Origin: DYIB01 sp049320945
Lineage (GTDB): Bacteria > Pseudomonadota > Gammaproteobacteria > Burkholderiales > Rhodocyclaceae
Direction: 5' to 3'
Length of the DNA stretch: 44,093 nucleotides
NCBI GenBank assembly: GCA_049320945.1
Contig: JBMOQT010000318.1
Location: forward strand, 1 to 44,093
In this document: one piece after another, positions 31,201 through 39,419 of the stretch
How the letters are laid out: each line of letters opens with the position of its first letter
How positions within the stretch are numbered: position 1 is the first letter of the stretch
Position numbers and translations under genes: made by a program
Notes under the pieces: generated by a model
Told to the model about the DNA's origin: nothing
What the model saw: the letters and a program-made list of their open reading frames with translations, nothing else
The model's database searches: none

Positions 31201-31962
31201 TCACTGCTGCTGCCATTCCCGCTTGAATTCCTCAAGCAGGACATGTTCTTCCTTGCTCAGGGCGCGCCGCTCCAGCAGATCGGGGCGACGCAGCCAGGTT
31301 CGGCCCAGCGCCTGCTTCAGCCGCCAGCGCCGGATCTCCGCGTGGTGGCCCGACAGCAGCACCGCCGGCACGCGCCGACCCTGGTACTCTTCCGGCCGCG
31401 TGTAGTGGGGGCAATCCAGCAACCCCGCGGCGAAGGATTCCTCCAGCGCCGAATTGGCGTCGCTCAGCGCCCCCGGCAGTTGCCGCACAACCGCGTCGAT
31501 CAGCGCCATGGCGGCGATCTCCCCGCCCGACAGGACGAAATCCCCCAGGGAGATCTCCTCGTCGACGCAGCGCTCGATGAGGCGCTCGTCAATGCCTTCG
31601 TAGCGGCCGCACAACAGGATCAGCGCCGGCTCCTGCGCCAGTTCCCGCACCCGGCCATGGGTCAGGGGCCGTCCCTGGGGCGAGAGATAGATCACCCTCG
31701 TGGCGCTCGCCCCCGCGCCCTGCTGGCGTCCCCTGGCTGCGCAAATGGCCTTTTCCAGGGGCTCGGCCAGCATCACCATGCCGGGGCCGCCGCCATAGGG
31801 CCGGTCATCCACCGTGCGATAGTTGTCCGTGGTGAAGTCCCGCGGGTTCCACAGGTTGAGGCTCCATAGTCCCAGTTCCCGCGCCCGGCGGGTAATTCCC
31901 GCATCGGTGATCGCCGCGAACATCTCCGGGAAGAGGGTGACCACGTCGAAGGCAATGGTCAT
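31201..31962 (-). CDS. trmD: tRNA (guanine-37-N1)-methyltransferase TrmD
   Basis: TrmD makes m1G37 in tRNAs with a G at position 36, preventing frameshifts. The 253-residue SPOUT enzyme has the N-terminal FDVVTLFPEMF, then NPRDFTTDNYRTVDDRPYGGGPGMVM, the knot region LCGRYEGIDERLIE and SLGDFVLSGGE, where S-adenosylmethionine binds. The ATG lies one base after the rimM stop. The order rpsP-rimM-trmD-rplS is the standard one. Confidence 0.97.
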   Translation of the reverse strand: MTIAFDVVTLFPEMFAAITDAGITRRARELGLWSLNLWNPRDFTTDNYRTVDDRPYGGGPGMVMLAEPLEKAICAARGRQQGAGASATRVIYLSPQGRPLTHGRVRELAQEPALILLCGRYEGIDERLIERCVDEEISLGDFVLSGGEIAAMALIDAVVRQLPGALSDANSALEESFAAGLLDCPHYTRPEEYQGRRVPAVLLSGHHAEIRRWRLKQALGRTWLRRPDLLERRALSKEEHVLLEEFKREWQQQ

Positions 31963-31963
31963 G

Positions 31964-32458
31964 TCACCAATCCGCTTCCCAATCGACGCGGATAACGCCT
32001 GCGGTGCGATCCACGCTCTTCACCACTGCCTCCACGAAGGGCAGCAGCCGCTCCTTCCCCTCGGCGGCACGCACGCACAGGATGTCATGCGCTCCGGACG
32101 ACATCAACCCGGTTACGCGGCCCAGGCTGTCTCCTTGGCAATTGACCACTTCCAGGCCGATCAGATCGGCCCAGTAATACTCGTCGTCGTTGGTTGCCGG
32201 CAGGGCTTCCCGCGGCGCCCCGACCAGCAGGCCGGCCAGTTTCTCCGCCGCATTCCTGTCCTCGATGCCGCCGAAGGCGGCGATCAATCCCTTGCCGTGG
32301 TACGCCAGGCCTTTCAGGTCGAAAGGCCGCCACTGCTCGTCGGCTCCCAGCCACAGCTGCGGCATTTCGCTCCATACCTCAGGGTCGTCGCCGAAGGGAT
32401 GGATCTTTACCCAGCCGCGAATGCCGAACGGGGCGGTAACACGCCCCAAAACAATCAT
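31964..32458 (-). CDS. rimM: 16S rRNA processing protein RimM
   Basis: RimM helps mature the 30S head domain near S19. The 164-residue protein has an N-terminal RimM barrel (IVLGRVTAPFGIRGWVKIHPF) and a C-terminal PRC barrel (YYWADLIGLEVVNCQGDSLG ... LLPFVEAVV). It lies between rpsP (13-base gap) and trmD (1-base gap). Confidence 0.96.
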   Translation of the reverse strand: MIVLGRVTAPFGIRGWVKIHPFGDDPEVWSEMPQLWLGADEQWRPFDLKGLAYHGKGLIAAFGGIEDRNAAEKLAGLLVGAPREALPATNDDEYYWADLIGLEVVNCQGDSLGRVTGLMSSGAHDILCVRAAEGKERLLPFVEAVVKSVDRTAGVIRVDWEADW

Positions 32459-32471
32459 GCGCCGGGGCGGC

Positions 32472-32729
32472 TCAGGCCGCCGCCGGGGCCTTGGCGAACT
32501 GCTTGACCAGGCGGGCCACGGTCGGCGACAGTTGGGCGCCCTGACCCTGCCAATGGGCCAGGCGCTGCATGTCCACGCGCAGGCCCTGCTCCTTCTCGCC
32601 GGCCACAGGATTGTAGAAGCCGATACGTTCGATAAAGCGGCCGTCGCGGCGGTTGCGCGAGTCGGCCACCACCATGTTGTAGAAGGGGCGCTTCTTGGCC
32701 CCGCCCCGGGCGAGTCGAATGACGACCAT
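32472..32729 (-). CDS. rpsP: 30S ribosomal protein S16
   Basis: S16 is a small-subunit assembly protein. The 85-residue protein begins MVVIRLARGGAKKRPFYNMV and continues ADSRNRRDGRFIERIGFYNP, both diagnostic. It heads rpsP-rimM-trmD-rplS. A GAGGG element lies before the ATG and a TTGTTT-17-TAGAAT promoter lies just upstream. Confidence 0.97.
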   Translation of the reverse strand: MVVIRLARGGAKKRPFYNMVVADSRNRRDGRFIERIGFYNPVAGEKEQGLRVDMQRLAHWQGQGAQLSPTVARLVKQFAKAPAAA

Positions 32730-32764
32730 GTGTTGTCTACCCTCGGAATTCGAAAAAGGGGCGT

Positions 32765-32793
32765 ATTCTAGGGGAAAACCAACGGAAAAACAA
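32765..32793 (-). promoter_or_regulatory. Promoter of the rpsP operon
   Basis: On the minus strand TTGTTT (32793 to 32788) is followed after 17 bases by TAGAAT (32770 to 32765). The predicted start is near 32758, giving a leader of about 29 nt. The rest of the gap to the divergent gene at 32915 (32794-32914) holds no other clear element. Confidence 0.5.
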
Positions 32794-32914
32794 GCGCATC
32801 GAGTAAGGCGCGGCGTGCCCGAACACCGGTCGCATCCGTTTTGCGGCTTCCATAATCCGTTGGGATTCTACTAAAATCAGAACTTCTCCCCCGCCTGATC
32901 CTACGCCATAAGCC

Positions 32915-34459
32915 ATGGCTGCGCCGCAACAACCCGGTCCCGGGCTGATTCCCACCGAATTGAACGAAATCCGTGGCATTCCCGAAGTGCTCGCCTGGCT
33001 GGGAACGGCGGAAAGCCCGGATCCGGGGCAGGATCTGCTGTTGCTGCGCTCCCATCTCGCCAGCGTCGCCAAGGCGGACCTGCCGGTCATCCAGTTCCAC
33101 CGCCTGCTGGACCTGTTCTTCGAGCGGGCTCAGCGACTATCCCAGGCGCTCGAACCCTATCTCGCCGCCGCCGCCCTGCCGCTCGCGCGCCCGGTGCGCG
33201 CCGTCGCCGAGGGCCTGCAGGAAATCAACGGCCTGCTGGCGCGCGGCTATGTGCGCGTCATGGATGACATCGACGAACGCCTGGTGCGCAACAAGCGGCG
33301 CAATCCGGCTGTCATTGCCGCACGGGCACTGAAAAGTCTTTCCAACCAGCTCCATACCAGCATCTGCATCGCTTCGCCGCCGCCGGCCGAGCTGTGGCTG
33401 CGCGCCCACCAGCTTTATCGCGCGGCATCGAGGCACGGCAACGACGACAGGGACGCGGCCCTGCCCGGCGGCGCCATCGACGCCGAAGTGATCTACAAGG
33501 GCATGCTGGCCCAGGCCGCAGCCCAGCCCGAGGGCTTCTCTCCGGCCGAGAGCACCCTGCTCCAGACCTATCTGCAGCGCTATGCGCCGATGGTGGATCT
33601 GTTCGCCGAGCGCCCCTCTGATGGCTCGGCGTCATGGTATTGGCTGGACACGGAGCGGGATGCAGGACCGGTGCCTTCCAATCGGCGCATCCCCCAGAAG
33701 CACGGCAGCCTGCTGTTCGTGTCCTGCGTGCGCCTGGCCAAGCACCTGGAAGAGCAGCTGACCGATTTGGGCAAGGGCGCTTCCCTATCCGATCTGAAAC
33801 TGCCCGAGGTGTTGCCCCAGCAGGCGGCCATCGGCTTCCTGCGCCGGGTGCAGCAGCACTGGAACTCGCCGCCCCATCGCCACTTCTCGCGCCGCCACAA
33901 CAACTATCGTGCCCATTTGTGCGTGGGCCTCACCGACCTGTGGCATCTGCTCCACAGCGGCAAGGCGCCGCCGGGCACGGAGATCGGTCCGGTACGCATC
34001 ACTGAATGGATGGTGATGAACGAATCGGCCGCGGGTTTTGCAGTCATGCACGTCGCCGGCGAAGTGGAGGGCTTGCGCACCGGCAGCGTCATCGCCCTGC
34101 GCAGCAACCCGGAGCATCCCTGGCACATCTGCATCGTGCGCTGGATGCGCAGCGAGAATCCCGAGCACATCGAGCTGGGGCTGGAACTGGTGGCGCCCAA
34201 TGCCCAGTCGGTCAGTCTCATCTTCCGCAACGGCAAGCAGGACCAGAAACCCACGCCGGGGCTGCTGTTGCCGCCCGTGCGCGCCCTGCGCCAGCATCCC
34301 GCCATCATCGCTCCGAGCGGCAGCTATAGTTCGCGGCGCTTCTTCATCGTTTCCGGGGACGACAAGACCCGCGTCTCCCAGGGGCGACTGCTCAGCCTGG
34401 ACATGCAGACCGACAGCGTCGAGCTGTTCCAGTTCGAAGCCGATCCTTATCCTACGTAG
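32915..34459 (+). CDS. Uncharacterised 514-residue protein, possible degenerate PilZ-like end
   Basis: I do not recognise this protein with certainty. It is soluble, mostly helical for the first 300 residues (rich in Leu, Ala, Arg), with no signal peptide or membrane segment. From about residue 325 the pattern changes: an Arg-rich stretch (SRRHNNYRAHLC), then EWMVMNESAAGFAV and a beta-rich tail. An Arg cluster followed by NxSxxG recalls the c-di-GMP-binding PilZ domain, although the spacing of roughly 40 residues is longer than usual. The gene is divergent from rpsP and convergent with yihY (three bases between stops). Composition matches the genome. A c-di-GMP role is only an inference. Confidence 0.75.
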   Translation: MAAPQQPGPGLIPTELNEIRGIPEVLAWLGTAESPDPGQDLLLLRSHLASVAKADLPVIQFHRLLDLFFERAQRLSQALEPYLAAAALPLARPVRAVAEGLQEINGLLARGYVRVMDDIDERLVRNKRRNPAVIAARALKSLSNQLHTSICIASPPPAELWLRAHQLYRAASRHGNDDRDAALPGGAIDAEVIYKGMLAQAAAQPEGFSPAESTLLQTYLQRYAPMVDLFAERPSDGSASWYWLDTERDAGPVPSNRRIPQKHGSLLFVSCVRLAKHLEEQLTDLGKGASLSDLKLPEVLPQQAAIGFLRRVQQHWNSPPHRHFSRRHNNYRAHLCVGLTDLWHLLHSGKAPPGTEIGPVRITEWMVMNESAAGFAVMHVAGEVEGLRTGSVIALRSNPEHPWHICIVRWMRSENPEHIELGLELVAPNAQSVSLIFRNGKQDQKPTPGLLLPPVRALRQHPAIIAPSGSYSSRRFFIVSGDDKTRVSQGRLLSLDMQTDSVELFQFEADPYPT

Positions 34460-34462
34460 AAT

Positions 34463-35674
34463 CTAATCCAGCACGACGGCCAGGGGCGAGGCGAGCCTCG
34501 GGCTGTTCGCGCTGACGGCTTGCGCGATTCTGCGTTTCAGTTCTGCATCCGTGGTGCCGTGGGGTTCGGGCCAGGCGCCGACGTCCAGGGCGAAGGCATC
34601 GAATACCTCGGACAGGCGGATGGCATGCAAGGACCGGGACGGCAGCCAGCGGTCCTCGTCGAAGGGCACGACCCACCCCAACAGGCGCATGTGCGCAAGC
34701 AGGTCCTCGGCCTCGATAACCGCGATGGCGGCGGCGGCCGCCAGCTTGTGCACCGATACCCCTTCGCCGTGCCATCCGGCGCGCGCCAGGGTGCGCAGGA
34801 CGATCAGGGCAGCGCGCAACGCCCGGCCCGGGTGGGGCCGGGTCGGGCGCACGCCGGCGAGATGTTCCGGCAGCAGTGCCGTGACCAGGGCGCCGAAAAG
34901 GATCACGGTCCACGACAGATACAGCCACACGAGAAAGATCGGGATGGTGGCGAACGTGCCATAAATCAGGGTGTAAGTGGGGACCTTGGCGAGGTAGAGC
35001 CCGAACAGGCGCTGCATGAGGACGAGGGCGAGCGCGGCGAACAGCCCGCCGCCGGCGGCGTGGCGCCAGTCCACGCGGCGGTTCGGTATGGCGAAGTAGA
35101 GGAAGGCGAACAGGGTCGCCAGGAATACTATCGGCACCGTGCGATAGAACAGGGCCGTAACCCAGAGCGGCTCGTTCACCAGGCCCAGGGAGGCGCGCAG
35201 GAGATAAGTGGTCGCGGCCAGGCTGGCCCCCAGCGCCACGGGACCGAATACCAGCACTGCGGCATAGGCCAGCACGCGCCGGGGATCGAAGCGGTGCTCG
35301 CGCTCCGCCCAGATGCGCTGGAAAGCGCGGTCTATGGTGGCAACGAGCATCAGCGCCGTGGCGAACAACGCCAGGGCGCCGACGATGGTCAGGCCCGCCG
35401 CCTTCTGGGAGAACTGCCCGGTGTAGCTGGCGATCATGCGCCCCGCCTTGTCGGGCAGCAGATAAGCCAGGAGAAAGCCGCGCAGTTCCGTCCCCAGGCT
35501 GGCGAACAGCTGGAACTTTGAGATCAGCACCAGGCCGACGGCAACCAGGGGCACCAGGGCGAGCAGGGTGGTGAAGGCCAGGCTGCCCGCCACCTGGGCG
35601 CCGCGCACGGCCCGGAAGCGGCGCAGCACCAGGGCAACGAAGGCGCCGAAGGCGCGCAGGCCGGAAGCGATCAT
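34463..35674 (-). CDS. yihY: YihY/BrkB family inner-membrane protein
   Basis: This is a 403-residue membrane protein of the YihY/BrkB family. About six to seven helices cover residues 1-275, including the conserved AGSLAFTTLLALVPLVAVG near the start and the segments LIYGTFATIPIFLVWLYLSW and ILFGALVTA. After residue 290 there is a soluble winged-helix-like extension, which E. coli YihY lacks and which I believe is common in betaproteobacterial members. The family is often annotated as ribonuclease BN by an old error; its true role is unclear. It is divergent from the DUF2069 gene; a TATAAC-like -10 lies about 15 bases before the start. Confidence 0.87.
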   Translation of the reverse strand: MIASGLRAFGAFVALVLRRFRAVRGAQVAGSLAFTTLLALVPLVAVGLVLISKFQLFASLGTELRGFLLAYLLPDKAGRMIASYTGQFSQKAAGLTIVGALALFATALMLVATIDRAFQRIWAEREHRFDPRRVLAYAAVLVFGPVALGASLAATTYLLRASLGLVNEPLWVTALFYRTVPIVFLATLFAFLYFAIPNRRVDWRHAAGGGLFAALALVLMQRLFGLYLAKVPTYTLIYGTFATIPIFLVWLYLSWTVILFGALVTALLPEHLAGVRPTRPHPGRALRAALIVLRTLARAGWHGEGVSVHKLAAAAAIAVIEAEDLLAHMRLLGWVVPFDEDRWLPSRSLHAIRLSEVFDAFALDVGAWPEPHGTTDAELKRRIAQAVSANSPRLASPLAVVLD

Positions 35675-35748
35675 GGGGCAGAAACGTTATAATTCGGCCG
35701 CAACGACGGCAAGAAAGGGGAATTCTACCCTCCGCCGTCGGTGAACCG

Positions 35749-36105
35749 ATGAACCCCTCCGCCCGCCTCTACAACTCCCTCGCCATCGCCGCCCTGCTGG
35801 GCCTCATCGCCCTTTCTCTGGCATGGGAGCTGTGGCTTGCGCCCTTGCGGCCGGGCGGCTCCTGGCTGGTATTGAAGACCCTGCCGCTCCTGGCACCCCT
35901 CATGGGCCTGCTCAAGGCGCGGCGCTACACCCACCAGTGGACCACCCTGCTGGCACTGGCCTATTTCGCCGAAGGGGTCGTGCGGGCGGCCGGCGAGCGG
36001 GGAACCAGCCAGGTGCTGGCGGCCGCCGAAACACTCCTGGCGCTGCAGCTGTTCCTGGCGGCGGCCCTGTTCGCCCGCCGCACCCGCCCGCAGCGACAAG
36101 CCTGA
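35749..36105 (+). CDS. DUF2069 family small membrane protein
   Basis: This is a 118-residue inner-membrane protein with four predicted helices and the DUF2069 pattern WELWLAPLRPGGSWLVLKTLPLLAPL, then the conserved RRYTHQWTTLLALAYFAEGVVRA. The function is not known. In many betaproteobacteria it lies near yihY, as here (divergent, 74-base gap). It converges with leuA; 18 bases separate the two stops and no hairpin with a T tract was seen there. Confidence 0.85.
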   Translation: MNPSARLYNSLAIAALLGLIALSLAWELWLAPLRPGGSWLVLKTLPLLAPLMGLLKARRYTHQWTTLLALAYFAEGVVRAAGERGTSQVLAAAETLLALQLFLAAALFARRTRPQRQA

Positions 36106-36123
36106 TTCCGGGCCCCGGCCGCC

Positions 36124-37692
36124 TCACACTTGCGGGTTCACCCGCTCCAGCTTGGAGTGCAGCTTGTTCAGGGCGTTCACGTAGGCCTTCACGGACGCCA
36201 CGATGATGTCGGTGTCGGCGCCCTGACCATTGACGATGCGGCCGTCGCGGGACAGGCGCACCGTCACCTCGCCCTGGGCATCGGTGCCGCCCGTGATGCT
36301 GTTCACCGAAAACAGCACCAGCTCCGCCTTGCTGTTGACGATGCTCTCCACCGCCTTGAAGGAGGCATCCACCGGCCCGTCGCCCGTGGCCTCGGCACGC
36401 CGTTCCTCGCCCCCCACCGCCAGGGTGACGCGCGCGTAGGGCGTCTCGCCCGTTTCGGAGCGGAAGGCGGACGACACCAGCTTGTAATACTCCTGCTCGG
36501 GTGTGACCGCCTCGTCGCTCATGAGGGCGTGCAAGTCTTCGTCGAAGATCTCGTGCTTCTTGTCCGCCAGTTCCTTGAAGCGGGCGAAGGCGGCGTTGAG
36601 CTGCTCCTCCGATTCCACCACGATGCCCAGCTCCTGCAGGCGCGTCTTGAAGGCGTTGCGGCCGGAGTGCTTGCCCAGCACCAGCTTGTTGGCATGCCAG
36701 CCCACATCCTCGGCGCGCATGATTTCGTAGGTCTCGCGATGCTTGAGCACGCCGTCCTGGTGGATGCCCGACTCGTGGGCGAAGGCGTTGGCGCCGACGA
36801 TGGCCTTGTTGGGCTGCACTGCGAAGCCGGTGATACCCGCCACCAGCCGCGACGCCGGGACGATCTGGGTGGTGTCGATGCGCGTGTCGCAGGGAAAGAC
36901 ATCCTGGCGGGTGCGCACCGCCATGACGATCTCCTCCAGAGCGGCATTGCCGGCGCGCTCGCCCAGGCCGTTGATGGTGCACTCGACCTGGCGCGCGCCC
37001 TCCAGAACGGCGGCCAGGGAGTTGGCCACGGCCAGCCCCAGGTCGTTGTGGCAATGGACCGACCAGATCACGCGATCGGAATTGGGCACGCGGCTGCGCA
37101 GTTGGCGCAGGGTCTGGGAGAACTGACCGGGAACGTTGTAGCCGACGGTGTCCGGGACATTGATGGTCTTGGCGCCTGCCTTGATCACCGCCTCGAAAAT
37201 GCGGCACAGGAAATCCAGTTCGGAGCGGCCTGCGTCCTCAGCCGAGAACTCCACGTCATCGGTATATTCGCGCGCCCACTTGACCGATTTCACCGCCTGC
37301 TCCACCACCTGGTCGGGCGTCATGCGCAGCTTCTTCTCCATATGGATCGGGCTGGTGGCTATGAACGTGTGGATGCGCCCCCGGGCGGCGGGCTTGAGGG
37401 CTTCGCCGGCACGGCGAATGTCGTTCTCGTTGGCCCGGGCCAGGCCGCAGACCGTAGACTCCTTGATCGCCTCGGCCACCGCGCGCACCGCCTCGAAATC
37501 GCCGTTGGACGCGGCCGGGAAGCCGGCCTCGATCACGTCCACGCGCATGCGTTCCAGCTGCCGCGCGATGCGCAGCTTCTCCTCCCGGGTCATGGACGCG
37601 CCGGGGCTTTGCTCGCCATCGCGCAGGGTGGTGTCGAAAATGACCAAATGCTCCTTGCCGCTCTTCGGGGTGAATCGTTGTTCCATGCTCAT
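36124..37692 (-). CDS. leuA: 2-isopropylmalate synthase
   Basis: LeuA condenses 2-ketoisovalerate with acetyl-CoA, the first step of leucine synthesis. The 522-residue protein has the DRE-TIM motif FDTTLRDGEQSPGASM, the metal motif HCHNDLG, GLGERAGNA and HESGIHQDG, and a C-terminal regulatory domain (about 395-515) where leucine would bind. The ATG at 37692 is preceded by GGAG at seven bases; ATG 37686 is an alternative. It lies 220 bases downstream of pssA, and that gap carries a candidate promoter and Leu-rich leader peptide. leuB-leuD are not adjacent. Confidence 0.95.
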   Translation of the reverse strand: MSMEQRFTPKSGKEHLVIFDTTLRDGEQSPGASMTREEKLRIARQLERMRVDVIEAGFPAASNGDFEAVRAVAEAIKESTVCGLARANENDIRRAGEALKPAARGRIHTFIATSPIHMEKKLRMTPDQVVEQAVKSVKWAREYTDDVEFSAEDAGRSELDFLCRIFEAVIKAGAKTINVPDTVGYNVPGQFSQTLRQLRSRVPNSDRVIWSVHCHNDLGLAVANSLAAVLEGARQVECTINGLGERAGNAALEEIVMAVRTRQDVFPCDTRIDTTQIVPASRLVAGITGFAVQPNKAIVGANAFAHESGIHQDGVLKHRETYEIMRAEDVGWHANKLVLGKHSGRNAFKTRLQELGIVVESEEQLNAAFARFKELADKKHEIFDEDLHALMSDEAVTPEQEYYKLVSSAFRSETGETPYARVTLAVGGEERRAEATGDGPVDASFKAVESIVNSKAELVLFSVNSITGGTDAQGEVTVRLSRDGRIVNGQGADTDIIVASVKAYVNALNKLHSKLERVNPQV

Positions 37693-37784
37693 GGGTTTCT
37701 CCGCTTGCAGAACATGCCGAGACCTCGGCGGGCCATTCTGCCGCACCGGGCGCAATCGAAACGAATTGTGGGGGGAGGTAGGAT

Positions 37785-37871
37785 TTAGCGCGCGGGGCGC
37801 AGCAGCGGCCGGGCCAGCAGCAGGCCGCTGAGACGGGGAGACAGCGAGAGGTTGAATTTGGTGGCAACCAT
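37785..37871 (-). CDS. Candidate leu leader peptide (28 residues)
   Basis: This short frame before leuA encodes MVATKFNLSLSPRL followed by SGLLLARPLLRPAR and a stop. Eight of 28 residues are leucine, with a Leu-Leu-Leu and a Leu-Leu run near the end. Those codons lie within a hairpin, CAGCGGCC (37830-37823) and GGCCGCTG (37810-37803), with a 12-base loop. A stalled ribosome would open it, which is the logic of amino-acid attenuation. There is no Shine-Dalgarno, but the predicted transcription start coincides with the ATG, so the mRNA may be leaderless. No U-rich terminator follows before leuA, so the mode of control is open. Confidence 0.45.
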   Translation of the reverse strand: MVATKFNLSLSPRLSGLLLARPLLRPAR

Positions 37872-37878
37872 GGAGCCG

Positions 37879-37907
37879 AATATAAACGGATTTCCCGGCC
37901 GGTGCAA
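37879..37907 (-). promoter_or_regulatory. Candidate promoter before leuA / leader peptide
   Basis: On the minus strand TTGCAC (37907 to 37902), 17 bases, TATATT (37884 to 37879). Seven bases later comes the ATG of the leader peptide. It lies just after the pssA stop codon, so leuA can be transcribed independently of ilvBHC-psd-pssA. Confidence 0.5.
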
Positions 37908-37912
37908 CAAGA

Positions 37913-38680
37913 TCAGGAGGTCCCCGATTTCTGCCGGAAGCGCTTGTACTGGTTCCACGCCGCCATGACGTAGCCCGACAGGGAATAGACCAGGAACAGT
38001 CCGAACAGCACTCCGGGCGGGTAGCTGGACACCAGGACGAACACCATGACCAGTCCCAGCACGACGAAGAAGGGCACGCTGCGCCTGAGGTTGATGTCCT
38101 TGAAGCTGTAGAAGCGGAAGCTGCTGACCATGGTGACACCGGCAAAGATGGTCAAGGCGCAGGCGAACCAGCGCACGTCCTCGCCCGTATATCCCAGATC
38201 GAGCAGGACCCACACGAGGCCGGCCACCAGCGCCGCGGCGGCGGGGCTGGGCAGTCCCTGGAAGTAGCGCTTGTCCATGACCTCCAGAGTGGTATTGAAG
38301 CGCGCCAGGCGCAGGGCGGCGCCGACGCAGTAGATGAAGGCCGCGATCCAGCCCAGTTTGCCCATACCCTTGAGGGCCCACTCGTACATCACCAGGGCGG
38401 GCGCGGCGCCGAAGGACACCATGTCGGACAGGGAATCGTACTCGGCGCCGAAGGCGCTCTGGGTGCGGGTCAGGCGCGCCACCCGGCCGTCCAGCCCGTC
38501 GAGCACCATGGCGATGAAGATGGCCACCGCCGCATGCTCGAAGCGCAGATTCATGGCCTGGACGATGGCATAGAAGCCGGCGAACAGCGCCGCGGTGGTA
38601 AACAGGTTGGGCAGGATGTAGATGCCGCGGCGGCGCAGCTCGGGGTTTACCAGGGTTTTCCGGGGGCGGATGTCCGGCAT
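37913..38680 (-). CDS. pssA: CDP-diacylglycerol-serine O-phosphatidyltransferase
   Basis: PssA makes phosphatidylserine from CDP-diacylglycerol and serine in the inner membrane. The 255-residue protein has the CDP-alcohol phosphotransferase motif DGLDGRVAR-x8-GAEYDSLSD (Asp61, Asp64, Asp82, Asp86) and about seven hydrophobic segments. It is the membrane (Bacillus-like) type, not the soluble E. coli type. ATG 38680 is preferred. psd lies just upstream on the same strand (31 bases), so substrate and product enzymes are paired. Confidence 0.93.
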   Translation of the reverse strand: MPDIRPRKTLVNPELRRRGIYILPNLFTTAALFAGFYAIVQAMNLRFEHAAVAIFIAMVLDGLDGRVARLTRTQSAFGAEYDSLSDMVSFGAAPALVMYEWALKGMGKLGWIAAFIYCVGAALRLARFNTTLEVMDKRYFQGLPSPAAAALVAGLVWVLLDLGYTGEDVRWFACALTIFAGVTMVSSFRFYSFKDINLRRSVPFFVVLGLVMVFVLVSSYPPGVLFGLFLVYSLSGYVMAAWNQYKRFRQKSGTS

Positions 38681-38711
38681 GGATCGGTCCAGGTCTTGGC
38701 GCGCAGCTATT

Positions 38712-39353
38712 CTAGGGCAACTCCGCGACGATGGTCGCCGAGGCATAGACCTTTTCGCCGATGGTCGCCTTGACCCGGGTCTCGGGCGGCAGATACAGGT
38801 CCACGCGGGAGCCGAAGCGAATGAAGCCGTAGCGCTGGCCGCGCACCAGCGTGCTGCCGGCCTTCACGTAGCACAGGATGCGCCGGGCGATCAGTCCCGC
38901 CACCTGCACGCAAGTGACGTCATGCCCGGTCCTGGTGCGCAGCCACAGGGCATTGCGCTCGTTCTCGGCCGAGGCCTTGTCCAGGGCCGCATTGAGGAAG
39001 CTGCCCCGGTGATACCACACCTGCTTCACCTCGCCGTCCACCGGACTGCGGTTGGAGTGGACGTTGAACACGTTCATGAACACGCTGATCTTGAGGGTTT
39101 CGCGCTGCAGGTAAGGATCGAAAGCCTTCTCCACGCACAGGACGCGGCCGTCGGCAGGCGACAGCACGCTCTTCTCGTTGCCCGGAATGGGGCGCGGTGG
39201 ATCCCGGAAGAACTGGAGCACGAACAGCGTCCACAGCCACAGGGGAGCCGACCACAGCCACCCGGCCAGCCAGACGACGACGAGGGAGACGGCCACGGAA
39301 GCCGCCAGAAAAGGCCAGCCTTCGCGGGCGATGATGGGATGGGGATAGTTCAT
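38712..39353 (-). CDS. psd: Phosphatidylserine decarboxylase proenzyme
   Basis: Psd makes phosphatidylethanolamine. The 213-residue protein is the short type: an N-terminal membrane anchor (about 15-48), SPADGRV (Asp68), NVFNVHSNRSP (His99) and the self-cleavage site RFGS (Gly181-Ser182), where the serine becomes the pyruvoyl group. It lies between ilvC and pssA on the same strand. The 66-base gap to ilvC contains short CGTCAcc-type repeats and the TAAAAT hexamer in a hairpin loop. Confidence 0.94.
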   Translation of the reverse strand: MNYPHPIIAREGWPFLAASVAVSLVVVWLAGWLWSAPLWLWTLFVLQFFRDPPRPIPGNEKSVLSPADGRVLCVEKAFDPYLQRETLKISVFMNVFNVHSNRSPVDGEVKQVWYHRGSFLNAALDKASAENERNALWLRTRTGHDVTCVQVAGLIARRILCYVKAGSTLVRGQRYGFIRFGSRVDLYLPPETRVKATIGEKVYASATIVAELP

Positions 39354-39386
39354 CTTATTAGCGGCCGACGGGTGGCGCCTATTTTA

Positions 39387-39414
39387 CGTCACCCGTCAGC
39401 CGTCACCGGTCACG
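39387..39414. repeat. Four tandem 7-base repeats between ilvC and psd
   Basis: CGTCACC, CGTCAGC, CGTCACC, GGTCACG lie head to tail. The first copy also forms part of an inverted repeat, GACGGGTG (39367-39374) and CACCCGTC (39390-39397), with a 15-base loop. A looser version of the same heptamer occurs between the Rieske and EamA genes (23185-23206). Confidence 0.6.
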
Positions 39415-39419
39415 CGGCA

